Origin: Streptomyces xanthii
Lineage (GTDB): Bacteria; Actinomycetota; Actinomycetes; Streptomycetales; Streptomycetaceae
Assembly: GCF_014621695.1 (NCBI RefSeq)
Contig: NZ_CP061281.1
Coordinates: 4,712,001 to 4,776,000 of the forward strand
Reading direction: 5' to 3'
DNA length: 64,000 nucleotides
Below the pieces are notes generated by a model that was given only the letters and a program-made list of their open reading frames with translations, had not been told where the DNA came from and searched no databases. The translations under genes and the position numbers were made by a program. Position 1 is the first letter of the stretch. Each line of letters opens with the position of its first letter. Below, in pieces: positions 39,001 to 48,800 of this stretch.

Positions 39001-39489
39001 GACACGGTCGGACAGGAGCTGGGGGTCGCGGGTGATGTGGGTGCGCTCGCGGCGCCGGGTGAGCCACTTGTACTGCCAGGCCTGGCTCCGGCCGCGCTCG
39101 GTGAGCCGCCACACGTTGCCGGTCGCGAAGTCGGAGCCGGTGCGCTCCAGGCTGGCGATCATGCGCTCGTACGCGTCGTGCGGCACGACGTCGTCGCTGT
39201 CCACGAAGGTCAGGTACGGGACGTGCGGATCGGAGTAGCGCACGCCGGTGTTGCGGGCGGCGCTCAGTCCGGCGTTGTCCTGCCGGACGTAGCGGAAGCG
39301 GGGGTCCTTGGCCGCGAAGGCGCGGGCGAGGGCGGCGCTGCCGTCGGTGGAGCCGTCGTCGACGAGCACGACCTCCAGATCCTGGACAGTCTGTGCGGCG
39401 ATCGACGCCAGGCAGTCGGCCAGATCGTCCTCGACGTTGTAGACCGGGACGACGACGCTGAGGCGGGGGAGGCGAGGCGTGTGGGGCAT
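36025..39489 (-). CDS. Large GT2 / TagF-like fusion enzyme with altered HGT motif
   Basis: The 1154-residue protein has an N-terminal GT-A domain with intact motifs (LSVVVPVYNVEDDLADCLAS, VLVDDGSTDG, LTFVDSDDVVP). About 450 residues of beta-rich middle region follow, and then a C-terminal CDP-polyol phosphotransferase-like domain (VLYAPTYRDHLTHSPG, LLVRKHPSATG, LVTDYSSLAFDFAHTGRPIL). Where TagF enzymes have HGTPLK, this one reads QTWDGAPLKRIG: the histidine is Asp886. That histidine is reported as essential in Bacillus TagF, so transfer chemistry may differ. The 3' end overlaps the membrane protein gene. It is probably part of the same wall-polymer machinery. Confidence 0.85.
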   Translation of the reverse strand: MPHTPRLPRLSVVVPVYNVEDDLADCLASIAAQTVQDLEVVLVDDGSTDGSAALARAFAAKDPRFRYVRQDNAGLSAARNTGVRYSDPHVPYLTFVDSDDVVPHDAYERMIASLERTGSDFATGNVWRLTERGRSQAWQYKWLTRRRERTHITRDPQLLSDRVAWNKVFRRSFWDRHAFTFPEGKLYEDTPVMIPAHFLAEQVDVLADHVYYWRVREGSITRRRTDVKGVRDRIAACDHVSRFLADRFPDRPELKRTYDASCLRDDFVYFLDGLPMGGPAYRQAFLDDTAAFLRRADPDIADGLPLHLRVKWHLVRERRLDDLLRLLSFERRNGTACHVQGTLRRTAAYPGLPRLPEVLTRVGKDELPVVARVHETAWGPDGKLRISGYAYVKNLPAERPAQSVKTGLLRAEGSRRQVRRVPTRSVSDPLATVNSRQELHSYDQSGFTMTIDPDKLKIRGRHRPGTWQLGVLLAGHGLVRRAALRALDGAAQQHLVRDLGDGTRLVVAHAKGRLALKIVAPTALADDHHANGGDLVLAGRLHGGAEPRSLRLTHKHSGTEFSYPVTCAGGRFLVRVTLADLAGVPEPEHRAPKEVEPPHGDRWQVNLVLPDGSARSVAAALDLPPGRYAAGGREVCATANDQGQLVIELTRQPIADTAGWASDGTLVVTGTACERSWRAPEFVLRHSSTTEEVTAPVARGGDRFRAVLAPERLWEGRWYAFLREADDRHGDGMPVRVLASVGAALPEHRPRSAREFAVDRRFGDRLLIEAGPSLAPGDRGAYRRHRLRTEFYPAQRRLPLREAVLYVDGDSPRAVHAELVRRGTEVEHLWVTRDGRTRVPAAARGVEEFSADWYAALARCRRIVTAHQLPDFFERRAGQTVVQTWDGAPLKRIGTDLTGSLYADHDQLALLPVLSRQWDVLVAPSRWSTPHLTRALAYDGEVLPAGSPRNDLLFTTPDDRAKRVELLRRELGIDAGKKIVLYAPTYRDHLTHSPGRFRHDPAFDFAAAERALAADHVLLVRKHPSATGRLRGARAPFVRDVTDLPSAGELLLLADVLVTDYSSLAFDFAHTGRPILFHTYDLEHYRDTVRGFYVDLEKHAPGPLLPTTTSVIAALRDLDRVAARHAKAYAAFRDAYCDLDDGGAAARVADRLLR

Positions 39490-39586
39490 TGGACCGATGT
39501 GCCCGGTATCGCGCCATTTTTTGCCTAAGTTGGGCCGTGCGGGTGAGCCGGGATCACCCGTTGCGGCCTCCCTGGCGTGCAGGGCC

Positions 39587-39592
39587 TAACGT
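39587..39592 (+). promoter_or_regulatory. -10 hexamer of a likely leaderless promoter (TagF fusion gene)
   Basis: TAACGT, then 8 nt and the ATG at 39601. It sits in the 111-bp gap between divergent fusion-enzyme genes. Confidence 0.45.
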
Positions 39593-39600
39593 CTGGTGTT

Positions 39601-41688
39601 ATGTCCCGATTCTCCGTTATTGTTCCCGCCTTCCGTGTCCAGGGCTACCTCCGCGAGAGCCTGGACTCCGTGCTCGCGCAGCCTTTCACCGACTGGGAGC
39701 TGATCGTCGTCGACGACGCCTCACCGGACGCCTGCGGCGCGATCGCCGCGGAGTACGCAGGGCGGGACGCGCGCGTCCGGGTCGTCACCCTCCCCGAGCA
39801 CAGCGGCGTCGGCGCCGCCCGCAACGCCGGGGTCGCGGCCGCCGGCGGCACCTATCTCCTCTTCCTCGACGCCGACGACCTGCTCCTTCCCGGCGCCCTC
39901 GCCGCGATCGACACCGCCCTCACCGAGGCCGGCGACCCCGACGTGCTGCTCCACGACCACGACCGCACCGACTGGTGGGACACCGTCCGCGCCAGCGGCG
40001 ACGACCTGGCGGACGGCGACCCGCTCGCCCTCACCCCCGCCGCCTGGAACCGGGCCGTCCGCCGCGACTTCTGGACCGCCCGCGGCCTCGCCTTCACCCC
40101 CCAGGGCCCCTACGAGGACGTCGTCCCCGCCCACCGCGCCGTCCTGGAGGCCGACACCCTCACCCGGCTGCCCCGCGCCTGCGTCCGCTGGCGCCGCCGC
40201 CGCGCCGGGGGTCTCGCCCACACCCCGGGCGAGCGGCACTTCGCCGTCGTCGAACGCTACGGAGAACTCCTCGCCGGCCCCGGCGGCGCCCGCCTCTTCC
40301 CGTACGCCGTCGCCCGCGTCCTCGCCGTCCTCGACGACCAGGACCGCCTCACCCCCGCCGACCGGCCCGGACTCTTCCGGCTCGCCGCCGAGCTGCACCG
40401 CGCGCACCGGCCCGCCGGACACACCCCGGACGGGCCCCGCGAGCAGGCGCTCGCCGACGGGTCCTGGGCCGCGTACCAGAAGGCGGAGAAGAGCGAGGAG
40501 CGGCGCAACGCCCTCCGCGCGCGCCTCAAGCGGCAGAAGAAGAAGCTGCGCTCCCGCCTCATGAAGGCCGCCTACCACGCCGACCTGCGCACCGCCCGCC
40601 TCGACCCCGAGCTCGCCGTCTACGGCGCCTACTGGAACCGCGGCGTCAGCTGCAACCCGGCCGCCGTCCACGCCAAGGCCCGCGAGCTCGCCCCGCACAT
40701 CGAGGGCGTCTTCGTCGTCTCCAGCAAGCACGTCGACAAGGTGCCCCAGGGCGTGCCGTACGTCATCGAGGGCTCACGGCGCTACTGGCAGGTGATGGCC
40801 ACCGCGAAGTACCTCGTCAACAACTCCTCGTTCCCCGGCGGCTTCACCAAGCGCGCCGGCCAGGTCTACCTCCAGACCCACCACGGCACCCCGCTCAAGA
40901 AGATGGGCCTCGACCAGCGCCGCTACCCGGCCGGCACCCACGGCATCAGCTTCTCCAAGGTCCTCGACCACACCGACCAGTGGGACTACAGCCTCTCCGC
41001 GAACCCGCACTCCACCGAGGTCTGGGAACGCGTCTACCCCTCCGACGCCTACGCCCCGCTGGAGGCCGGATACCCGCGCAACGACGTCTACTTCACCACC
41101 GGCGCGGAGGAGATCCGCCGCATCCGCCGCGAGCTGGACATCGCCGACGGACAGCGCGCCGTCCTCTACGCCCCCACCCACCGCGACTACCAGAAGGGCT
41201 TCCTGCCCCGCCTCGACCTCGCCCGCTTCGCCGACGCCCTCGGCGACGACACCGTCGTCCTGGTCCGCGCCCACTACTTCTACGGCGCCGACGCGGGCCT
41301 CGCCGACAGCCACCCCCGGCTGCGCGACGTCACCGCCCACGACCGCGTCGAGGACCTCTGCCTCGCCTCCGACGCCCTCGTCACCGACTACTCGTCCCTC
41401 ATGTTCGACTACGCCTGCCTGGACCGCCCCGTCGTCACCTACGCCCCCGACTGGGACGCCTACCGGATGGCCCGCGGCACCTACTTCGACCTCCTGTCCG
41501 GCCGGCCCGGCGACACCCCCGGCGCCGTCGCCACCACCGAGGAGGAACTCACCGCGCTGCTGCGCGACGGCGGCTGGGACACCGAGGCCACGACGGAGCT
41601 GCGCACCGCGTTCCGCGAGCGGTTCTGCCCCTACGACGACGGCCACGCGGCCGAGCGGGTCGTACGGAAGCTGTTCCTCGGGGAGTGA
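39601..41688 (+). CDS. GT2 / TagF-type fusion enzyme, all motifs intact
   Basis: The 695-residue protein has a GT-A domain (FSVIVPAFRVQGYLRESLDS, VVDDASPDACG, LLFLDADDLLLPG) and a C-terminal glycerophosphotransferase domain. The latter shows LQTHHGTPLKKMGLDQRR (His427-His428), LYAPTHRDYQKGFLPRLDLA, VLVRAHYFYGAD and LVTDYSSLMFDYACLDRPVV. The join is a basic helical linker (KSEERRNALRARLKRQKKKL). It alternates with the 23329-25566 enzyme in the TagF half but keeps a working-looking GT-A site. It is divergent from the large fusion gene. Likely role: adding sugar and polyol phosphate units to a wall teichoic-acid-like chain. Confidence 0.88.
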   Translation: MSRFSVIVPAFRVQGYLRESLDSVLAQPFTDWELIVVDDASPDACGAIAAEYAGRDARVRVVTLPEHSGVGAARNAGVAAAGGTYLLFLDADDLLLPGALAAIDTALTEAGDPDVLLHDHDRTDWWDTVRASGDDLADGDPLALTPAAWNRAVRRDFWTARGLAFTPQGPYEDVVPAHRAVLEADTLTRLPRACVRWRRRRAGGLAHTPGERHFAVVERYGELLAGPGGARLFPYAVARVLAVLDDQDRLTPADRPGLFRLAAELHRAHRPAGHTPDGPREQALADGSWAAYQKAEKSEERRNALRARLKRQKKKLRSRLMKAAYHADLRTARLDPELAVYGAYWNRGVSCNPAAVHAKARELAPHIEGVFVVSSKHVDKVPQGVPYVIEGSRRYWQVMATAKYLVNNSSFPGGFTKRAGQVYLQTHHGTPLKKMGLDQRRYPAGTHGISFSKVLDHTDQWDYSLSANPHSTEVWERVYPSDAYAPLEAGYPRNDVYFTTGAEEIRRIRRELDIADGQRAVLYAPTHRDYQKGFLPRLDLARFADALGDDTVVLVRAHYFYGADAGLADSHPRLRDVTAHDRVEDLCLASDALVTDYSSLMFDYACLDRPVVTYAPDWDAYRMARGTYFDLLSGRPGDTPGAVATTEEELTALLRDGGWDTEATTELRTAFRERFCPYDDGHAAERVVRKLFLGE

Positions 41689-41695
41689 GCTCGCC

Positions 41696-41736
41696 GCGCG
41701 GGGCCCGGGCGCCGCAGTGAACGCCCGGGCCCGCGC
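41696..41736. terminator. Bidirectional terminator
   Basis: GGGCCCGGGCG (41701-41711) pairs with CGCCCGGGCCC across a 10-nt loop, extended outward by GC pairs with one bulge. It lies between convergent stops. Confidence 0.75.
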
Positions 41737-41738
41737 CG

Positions 41739-42614
41739 CTACTTGACCGCCCCCGCCATGACCCCGGAGACGAACTGCCGCTGGAACGCGAAGAACACCG
41801 CCAGCGGCACCACCATCGACAGGAACGCGCCCGGCGCCAGGATCTCGATGTTCGACCCGAACTGCCGCACCTGCTGCTGCAGCGCCACCGTCAGCGGCTG
41901 CGACTGCGAGTCCGAGAAGATCAGCGCCACCAGCATGTCGTTCCACACCCACAGGAACTGGAAGATGCCCAGCGAGGCGATCGCCGGTGTCGCCAGCGGC
42001 ATCACCACCCGCAGGAAGAGCCGCGCCTCGCCCGCCCCGTCGAGCCGCGCCGCCTCGATCAGCTCGCGCGGGATCTCCGCGAAGAAGTTCCGCAGCAGGA
42101 AGATCGCGAACGGCAGCCCGAACCCGACGTGGAACAGCACCACGCCGATCACGTCCCCGAAGATGCCGAGGTCGCGGAAGAGCCGGGACAGCGGGATCAG
42201 CGCGATCTGCACCGGCACCACAAGGAGCGCCACCACGACCATGAACCAGGTGTCGCGCCCCTTGAAGTCCATGCAGGCGAACGCGTACCCGGCCATCGCC
42301 CCGATCACGATCACCAGCAGTGTCGAAGGCACCGTGATCCAGACGGTGTTGAGCAGCGCACCGGTGATGTCGTCGTTCTCCAGCAGCTGCTCGTAGCTCT
42401 TCGTGGTGAGCTGGGCCGGCGCCGTGAAGACCTTCCACCAGCCCGACGTGGCGATGTCGGTCGGCTCCCGGAACGAGGACACCAGCAGACCGAACGCCGG
42501 GACCAGCCAGAACAGGCCCACGACCAGCAGGAAGATCCTCAGGGCCCCGCCGCTGACCGCGCCCGCGATCCGCTTCGCGGCGCCGGGCTTCCGTGTCGTC
42601 CCGATCGCGCTCAC
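41739..42614 (-). CDS. Carbohydrate ABC transporter permease (MalG-like)
   Basis: The 291-residue inner-membrane permease has six helices and the cytoplasmic EAA loop [20 protein letters not shown] that docks the ATPase, followed by [20 protein letters not shown]. The GTG start overlaps the MalF-like stop by 4 bp (GTGA), so the two are translationally coupled. The operon order is binding protein, MalF-like, MalG-like. No ATPase gene is present; in Streptomyces such systems commonly use the shared ATPase MsiK encoded elsewhere. Confidence 0.93.
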   Translation of the reverse strand: MSAIGTTRKPGAAKRIAGAVSGGALRIFLLVVGLFWLVPAFGLLVSSFREPTDIATSGWWKVFTAPAQLTTKSYEQLLENDDITGALLNTVWITVPSTLLVIVIGAMAGYAFACMDFKGRDTWFMVVVALLVVPVQIALIPLSRLFRDLGIFGDVIGVVLFHVGFGLPFAIFLLRNFFAEIPRELIEAARLDGAGEARLFLRVVMPLATPAIASLGIFQFLWVWNDMLVALIFSDSQSQPLTVALQQQVRQFGSNIEILAPGAFLSMVVPLAVFFAFQRQFVSGVMAGAVK

Positions 42615-43966
42615 CGCTGTCGCTCCTTCCGCAGCCTGCGCAGATTGACGATCATCACCGGGACCACGAGCAGCAGGAGCAGCACACCGATCGCGCTGCC
42701 GACGCCGTAGTCGCCGCCGCCCCCGAACGAGGCCAGGTACAGCTGGAGCGCCAGGACGTTGGCGTCGTCCTGGCTGGCCTGCGGCGCGATGATGTAGACG
42801 AGGTCGAAGACCTTCATCACGTTGATCATCAGCGTCACCAGCACGACCACCAGGACCGGCGCGAGCAGCGGCACCGTCACCCGCCGGAACACCTGCCACT
42901 CGTTCGCCCCGTCGACGCGCGCCGCCTCCAGCAGATTGCGATCCACGCTCGCGAGCCCCGCCGCGATCAGCACCATCGCGAAGCCCGCCCACATCCAGAT
43001 GTACGAGGCGATGATCGCCGGAGTGACCAGGGCCGGGCCCAGCCAGTCGATCCCGTTGTACGGCTCCGTGAAGTTCGAGCCCGGCAGCCGGAGCGCCGCG
43101 CCCTCCGCGGACGCCGGCAGGGTGAAGGTGCCGTCCGCGCCCGAGGTGGCCGACGCGACGACCTCGCCGCCCCTGACCGCCTCCACCTTCACCCCGGTCA
43201 GCGCCTTCTCGCCCGCGTCGACCTCGCCCTTCGTGCCGCCGCCGCCCAGCTTGAAGTCCAGCCACACCGTGCCGGTGACCTTCCCCGGCTCGGCGTTCGC
43301 CGCCTTCGCCGGGCCCGGGTCGCCGGGCACCTTGTTCGGCGGGACACCGACCAGCGGCAGCAGCGCGGGGGTGCCCGCCGACACGGTGGCGTCCGTCGTG
43401 AAGGAACCGCCCCCCGACTTCCTCAGATCGCCGCCGGCCGCCGGATGCGCGCCCGGGTACTGGGACGCGCTCGCGAAGGTGTCGTGCACCGACGTCACCA
43501 CCGCGTTCGCCACGCCCTGGTCCGGGTCCTGCTCGTAGACGAGCCGGAAGATGATGCCCGCCGCCAGCATCGAGATCGCCATCGGCATGAAGACGACCAG
43601 CTTGAACGCCGTGCCCCAGCGCACCCGTTCGGTCAGCACCGCGAAGACCAGGCCGAGCGCGGTGACCAGGGCGGGCGCGACCGCCACCCAGATCGCCGTG
43701 TTCCGCACCGCCTTCAGGGTGCGGTCGTCGCGGAAGATGTCGCCGTAGTTGTCCAGCCCTACGAAGGTGTCGCCGCCCGTGTCGAAGAGGCTGCGCCACA
43801 CCGAGTACCCGATCGGGTAGACCACGAGCGCGCCGAGCAGCACGAGGGCGGGCAGCAGGAACAGCCCCGCCACCCACCATCGCGTGCGCGTCACGCTCTT
43901 GCCGTTCGCGCGCGGCCCCTGCTTGCGGGCAGGGGCCGCCGCGGTGACGCCCTGGGCCGCCGCCAT
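42611..43966 (-). CDS. Carbohydrate ABC transporter permease (MalF-like) with extracytoplasmic beta-domain insert
   Basis: The 451-residue permease is about 140 residues longer than the typical family member. TM1-TM3 occupy residues 30-142. An insert of about 160 residues (145-305) then includes a beta-sandwich-like module ([37 protein letters not shown]), resembling Cna-B or SdrD-B repeats. The membrane core resumes with the EAA loop [20 protein letters not shown]. The insert would project outside the membrane, analogous in place to the P2 loop of E. coli MalF, and may touch the binding protein. Confidence 0.9.
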   Translation of the reverse strand: MAAAQGVTAAAPARKQGPRANGKSVTRTRWWVAGLFLLPALVLLGALVVYPIGYSVWRSLFDTGGDTFVGLDNYGDIFRDDRTLKAVRNTAIWVAVAPALVTALGLVFAVLTERVRWGTAFKLVVFMPMAISMLAAGIIFRLVYEQDPDQGVANAVVTSVHDTFASASQYPGAHPAAGGDLRKSGGGSFTTDATVSAGTPALLPLVGVPPNKVPGDPGPAKAANAEPGKVTGTVWLDFKLGGGGTKGEVDAGEKALTGVKVEAVRGGEVVASATSGADGTFTLPASAEGAALRLPGSNFTEPYNGIDWLGPALVTPAIIASYIWMWAGFAMVLIAAGLASVDRNLLEAARVDGANEWQVFRRVTVPLLAPVLVVVLVTLMINVMKVFDLVYIIAPQASQDDANVLALQLYLASFGGGGDYGVGSAIGVLLLLLVVPVMIVNLRRLRKERQR

Positions 43967-43975
43967 GACGAGGCG

Positions 43976-45349
43976 TCAGCCCTTTCCGTAGGCCTTGGCC
44001 GCGTCCGCCTCCAGCTTCCGCTGCGCGCCGGCCACGTCCTTCGGGTTCCGCAGGAAGTCCTGGAGGTCCTTCCACTCGCCGACGCCCTGCGTGCCGCCGA
44101 ACGCCGCCGGGGCCTGGTCGGACATGTCGAAGCGGAAGTTGTCACCGGCCGCGAGCAGCGCCTTGGCGATGCCCCGGGTCACCTCGTCCTTGTAACTGCC
44201 CTGGTCCATCTCCTTGTTGGGGGAGATGACACCGCCCTGAGCCGCCCAGATCTCGGCCGCGTCCGTGGAGGCGAGGAAGGTGAGCAGCGCCTGCGCGCCC
44301 TTGCCGTCCTTCAGCGCCACCGCGACGTCGCCGCCGCTGACCACGGGGGAGTCGGTGCCGACCGCCGGGAACGGGAACACCTTCGCGTCCGTGCCGACCT
44401 TCGCCTTCGTGTCCGCGTTGATGTTCGCCGCGGCGAAGTCGCCTTCGTAGACCATGCCGGCCGGAGTGTCGCCGGAGAACGTCTGCACCACGGACTTCGG
44501 GAAGTCCGTCTGCAGCGCCTTCTTCGCGCCGCCCGCGACCAGCTGGTCGTTCCCCCACAGCTCGGCCAGCGTCTCCAGGGCCTTCTTCACCGAGGGGTCG
44601 GTCCACTTGATCTTGTGCTGGGCCAGCTGGTCGTACTTCTCCGGGCCGGCCTGCGACAGATAGACGTTCTCGAACCAGTCGGTCAGCACCCAGCCGTCGC
44701 CGCCGCCCACGGACACCGGAGGTGTACCGGCGTCCGACAGGGTCCGCGCCGTCTTGACGAAGTCGTCCCAGGTCTTGGGCGTATCGGTGATCCCGGCATC
44801 CTCGAAGGCCTGTGTGTTGTACCAGACCAGCGACTTGTTGGCCGCCTTCACGTAAGCGCCGTACTGCTTGCCCTTCCAGGCGCCGAGGTCCTTCCACCCC
44901 TTGCTGAAGTTCTTGTCGAGCTGCGCCTGCGCCTCCGGGCCCAGCGGCTTCAGCCAGCCCTTGTCGGCGAACTGGTGCAGGACGCCGACCTGCGGCAGGA
45001 ACGCGACGTCCGGCGGCTTGCCGCCCTCGATCTTGGTACCGAGGAAGGTGGAGGTGTTGTTGCCCGTCGGCACGAAGTTCACCGTCGCGCCGGTCCGCTT
45101 CTCGAACTCGTCGAGCACCTTGGTGAAGTTCTTCTGCTCGGGCCCCGTCCAGACGGCCGCGACCTCGAGGGTCTGCCCGTCCAGCTTCGGCAGCGACACG
45201 GAGGCCTTCTTGCCGCCTCCGCCTCCTCCGCCGGTGTCTCTCTCTCCGCCGTCGTCGCCTCCGCAGGAGGCCAGTGAGAGGGTGAGCGCCCCCGTGGCGA
45301 GGGCCACGGCGGCCGTACGAAGCGTGCGTTTCCTGAGAGTGCTGCGCAT
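43976..45349 (-). CDS. Sugar-binding lipoprotein of the ABC importer
   Basis: The protein of about 457 residues has a twin-basic N-terminus ([10 protein letters not shown]), a hydrophobic stretch and lipobox LASC, followed by a glycine-rich linker (GGGGGGGKK). The rest is a solute-binding protein of the MalE/cluster B group ([48 protein letters not shown]). It is the first gene of the operon. The ATG at 45349 was chosen with GGGG upstream; a GTG one codon earlier is possible. Upstream, two tandem AGCGTTC heptamers (minus strand, 45388-45401) might be part of an operator. The sugar cannot be told from the sequence. Confidence 0.93.
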   Translation of the reverse strand: MRSTLRKRTLRTAAVALATGALTLSLASCGGDDGGERDTGGGGGGGKKASVSLPKLDGQTLEVAAVWTGPEQKNFTKVLDEFEKRTGATVNFVPTGNNTSTFLGTKIEGGKPPDVAFLPQVGVLHQFADKGWLKPLGPEAQAQLDKNFSKGWKDLGAWKGKQYGAYVKAANKSLVWYNTQAFEDAGITDTPKTWDDFVKTARTLSDAGTPPVSVGGGDGWVLTDWFENVYLSQAGPEKYDQLAQHKIKWTDPSVKKALETLAELWGNDQLVAGGAKKALQTDFPKSVVQTFSGDTPAGMVYEGDFAAANINADTKAKVGTDAKVFPFPAVGTDSPVVSGGDVAVALKDGKGAQALLTFLASTDAAEIWAAQGGVISPNKEMDQGSYKDEVTRGIAKALLAAGDNFRFDMSDQAPAAFGGTQGVGEWKDLQDFLRNPKDVAGAQRKLEADAAKAYGKG

Positions 45350-45531
45350 CACTGCCCCGTTCCAGCTGGTTCTGGTTGGTGAACTCCGAACGCTGAACGC
45401 TGCTTTGACTACTGTCCCGCCCGCACCGGTCTACGCCCGTGAACCAGCACGGGGCAAGGCCGCGGCTCTCCTGCCGGAGCGGATCGTGACCCCTCCGTGA
45501 TCCCCGCACTCACCTGCGGGCCGGTGAGGCT

Positions 45532-45760
45532 TCTCGCGCAGTTCCCCGCGCCCCTGGGTGAGTGCCTCGTGAGGCCGTCGTCCGGGTGCCGCCCGGTGGG
45601 GGCTGGTCGCGCAGTTCCCCGCGCCCCTGAAATGCAGGCGCTGCGCGCCGCATTTCCCCGATGGGCCGGCCCCCGATGAAGGGGAAGGCTGCGCGCAGCG
45701 CATGCCTTCAGGGGCGCGGGGCTGTGACATCAGCGGCTCCGCCGCGGGGCGCGACCAGCC
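45532..45760. repeat. Cluster of three intergenic repeat copies forming a large inverted repeat
   Basis: Copies lie at 45532-45555 (plus), 45601-45628 (plus) and 45706-45760 (minus). The last two form an inverted repeat: arms of about 30 nt at 45617-45648 and 45691-45721 (CCCCGCGCCCCTGAA pairs with TTCAGGGGCGCGGGG). It follows the FHA gene, on the minus strand, and could end its transcript. Confidence 0.8.
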
Positions 45761-45800
45761 CCCACCGGGCCGCAGACACACGGGCCACCGGAACCGCCCC

Positions 45801-48800
45801 CTACAGAAGGGACGGAACCTCCGTCGCGGATACGGAACGCGCGGCCCGCTCCAACGCACTGGCGAGCAACGCCAGATCCGTAGGCCCGTTCCCCAACTCC
45901 CGTACGGGACGCCGGTCCGGCGGATCCCCCATGCGGGCCCAGTCGAGGGCGACCACCGTGGGCCGCTGCGTGGCGGTACGCGGGATCCGCCCGGTGACCC
46001 GCCCGGCCTGGAACTCCGTCTCCCGCCCGTCGAGCGCCCGCAGCACACCCCGCCCCGGCGCCGGATCCTCCGCCCCGCCGAGCGGAACGTCGAGCCGCAC
46101 GACGGGCGAGGCCCCCCACTCCGGCCCCCCGCCGGAGGCGTACGCCGCGACGAGATGCACCCCGAGCCGCTCCCCGTCCCGCGCCACCGCCTCCAGGGCC
46201 CGTACGACGGACCCCGCCGCGGGCCGCCCCGGCGAACCGAGCGGCGGCGCGAGCAGCGCGTCCAGGTCGTCGACGACCACGACGAGCCGGGGCAGCGGCG
46301 ACGCGCCCACCGGCTTCTTCTCCCGGGCCGCGCCCGGCCGCAGCCGCAGGGTCGAACTCGGCGGCGCCTCCAGGTCCCCGGCGCCGCCCCCGGAGGGCCC
46401 CGCCGGAGCCGGCCGCTGGGCGACCATCCGCCCGGACACGGCCCGCTGCAGGTGCCACTCGCCGAACTGCGTACGCCCCGTCAGCTCGGCCCGCCGCTTC
46501 AGCTCGGTGGACAGCGACTGGGCGAACTCCCGCATCCGCACCGGGTCGTTGACCGCGAGGTGCGTCGTGACGTGCGGCAGATCCGTGCAGACCCGCAGCC
46601 CCTCCGCGCGCTCCGCCCCGCCGCCGCCCTGCCCGTCGCTGCGCCCGTCGATGAGCACGATGCCGAGCCGGTCGGGCCGCTCGGCGGCGGCCAGCGACGC
46701 GGCCACCGAGCGCAGCAGCTCGGTGCGGCCGCTGCCCACGGGCCCCTCGATCAGCAGATGAGGCCCTTCGGCGGCGAGGTCGACGCCGACGGGTCCGCGC
46801 GGACCGGCGCCGAGCACCGTCCACACCCGCCCGCCGAGCGCGTCCTGATCGTCCGCGGCGGCGGCCCAGCGCGCCATGAGGGAGGCGGGCGTGGCGCGGG
46901 CCAGGCCCAGTTCGTCCAGGAGGCGGGCCGTGCGCGGCAGCGGCGCGGACACCCGCGGCTGACCGGCGCCGGGCGCGAGGGCCGCGTCGGTGCGCAGCGG
47001 GGCGAGCGCGCGGGCGAACCGCTCGGCCCAGGGCAGCGACACCGCGTCGACCGTCGCGACGGTGCCGTGCCCGACCAGGGCGCCGTGCGCGGCCCGGTGC
47101 AGCCGCAGCGCCGTCGCCACGTCACCGCTGAGCAGGGCGACGGCCCCGCACGCGCGGAACGCCGGGCTCTGCGCGCAGGCCGCCTCGTACGTGGCCTCGG
47201 CGGGGGAGGCCGGGGAGGCGGCCGGGGCCTCGGCGAGACACAGGACGTGGATCCCGGCGGCGGCCCCCTCGGCGGCGAGCCGTACGGTCGCCTCGCGCAG
47301 ATCGGCCGCGCCGGGGTCGCCGTCGACCACGACGACGGTGGAGACCGCGACACCGTCCCCGTCCCCGTCACCGGGCCGGCCCGGGGCGTCCGGGGCGCGG
47401 CCCGGACGGAATCCGGCCGCGTGGTCGTCGAGGCGGCGCAGCAGCTCGCCCGTGCGCGCGGCCGCCTGCTCGCGGTCGTAGGCGAGGAGGAGCCGGCAGT
47501 CCTGGCCGTGCGCCGGGCGCACGTGCGGCAGCCAGCCCAGCCAGGACCACTCGGCGAGCCGCTGCTCGACGGGCCGGGCCCGGTCGGTGCTGATGAGGAC
47601 GATCTCCAGGCGGTCGGGCGCGTGCAGCGCCGCGAGCTGGGCCAGCGCGCAGCGGGCGAGCCCGGCGAGGCGGGCCCGCGGTCCGGCGAGGCCGAGCGCC
47701 CCGGCCTCGGCGAGCCCGACGGTGACCGGCACGGCGGGCAGCACGGCCGCGCCGTCCGGACCCGTGCGGTCCACGGTGCCGAGCCGCACGGCCAGCGCCT
47801 CGGGGTGTCCCGGGCCGCGCTCCCAGAGCCGGGGGCCCGGGCCCAGCGCGGTCAGGAGCAGGGCGGCGGCGTCGGGCCAGGTGCGGCCCGCGCCGGCCGG
47901 GCCGGGGGACTCGGAGCGGGGTGCGGGCACGATTCCGGTGAGGGCGGCGTGGGTGCCGGGGGAGTCCGGGGAGCCGGGGAACTGCGGGGTGCGCAGGACG
48001 TGCGGCTCGTGGATCTCGTGGTGCTGGTCCTCCTCGTCGCGCCCGGCGCTGCGCCGCAGCAGCCGGCCGAGCCCGCCGCGCTTGCGCGGGCCGCGCGGCA
48101 CCGGGGTCCCGCGCGGAGGGGTGCCTGTGGGCGTGCGCTCGGCGTCGGGCGCCCCGCCCTGCCCGGGCACGACGGGCGCCCGGTCGACGCCCGGCTCGGG
48201 GCCGGCGTCCGGCGTGCCGAGGGAGGTGTCCCCGTAGGCGTGTCCGGTCGAGGCGTCGGGGGAGGAGCCGGCGGGGTCCTGGGCGGACGCGTCCGGCGGG
48301 GTCACCCGGATGTGGCCCTCGCCGTCGGGCGCGGTGCGCAGGGGTGCGGGCCGGGCGGCGTCCCCGGCGACGGCGACGCGCAGCGCGGACTCGCCGAGCC
48401 GCAGCAGGGCGCCGGGGGCGAGCCGTACCGGGCGCTCGCCGACGGGGCGGCCGTCGACCCGCGTCCCGTTGGTCGAGCCCAGGTCGGCGACGGTGACGCG
48501 GCCGTCCTCCGTGAGGGTCACGGCGCAGTGCAGCCGGGAGACGTCGGGGTCGTCGAGCGGCACGTCGGCGTCGGCGGAGCGGCCGACGCGGATCTGGCCG
48601 CCGTGCAGCAGGTGGACGCCGCCCGCGTCGGGCCCCGCGATGACGTGGAGCTGGGCGTCGGCCGCGTCCGGCTCGGGGCCGGGGTCGGCCGGGACGCCGA
48701 GGGAGAGCACCGCGCCGTCGGTCAGCGGGGGCTCGCCGAGCAGGCAGCGCTGCGGGTCGAGCCGCTCGGTGCCCGCGTACAGGACGGAGGAGGGGGCGTC

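Noticed and set aside
34502..39517. Apparent 1671-residue fusion on the minus strand
   Set aside because: Only the last 508 codons have protein character. The rest is a shadow frame over the GT2/TagF fusion gene, which overlaps by 4 bp.
20867..41688. Antibiotic biosynthesis cluster
   Set aside because: No PKS, NRPS, terpene or RiPP genes; the glycosyltransferases and TagF domains match wall polymer synthesis.
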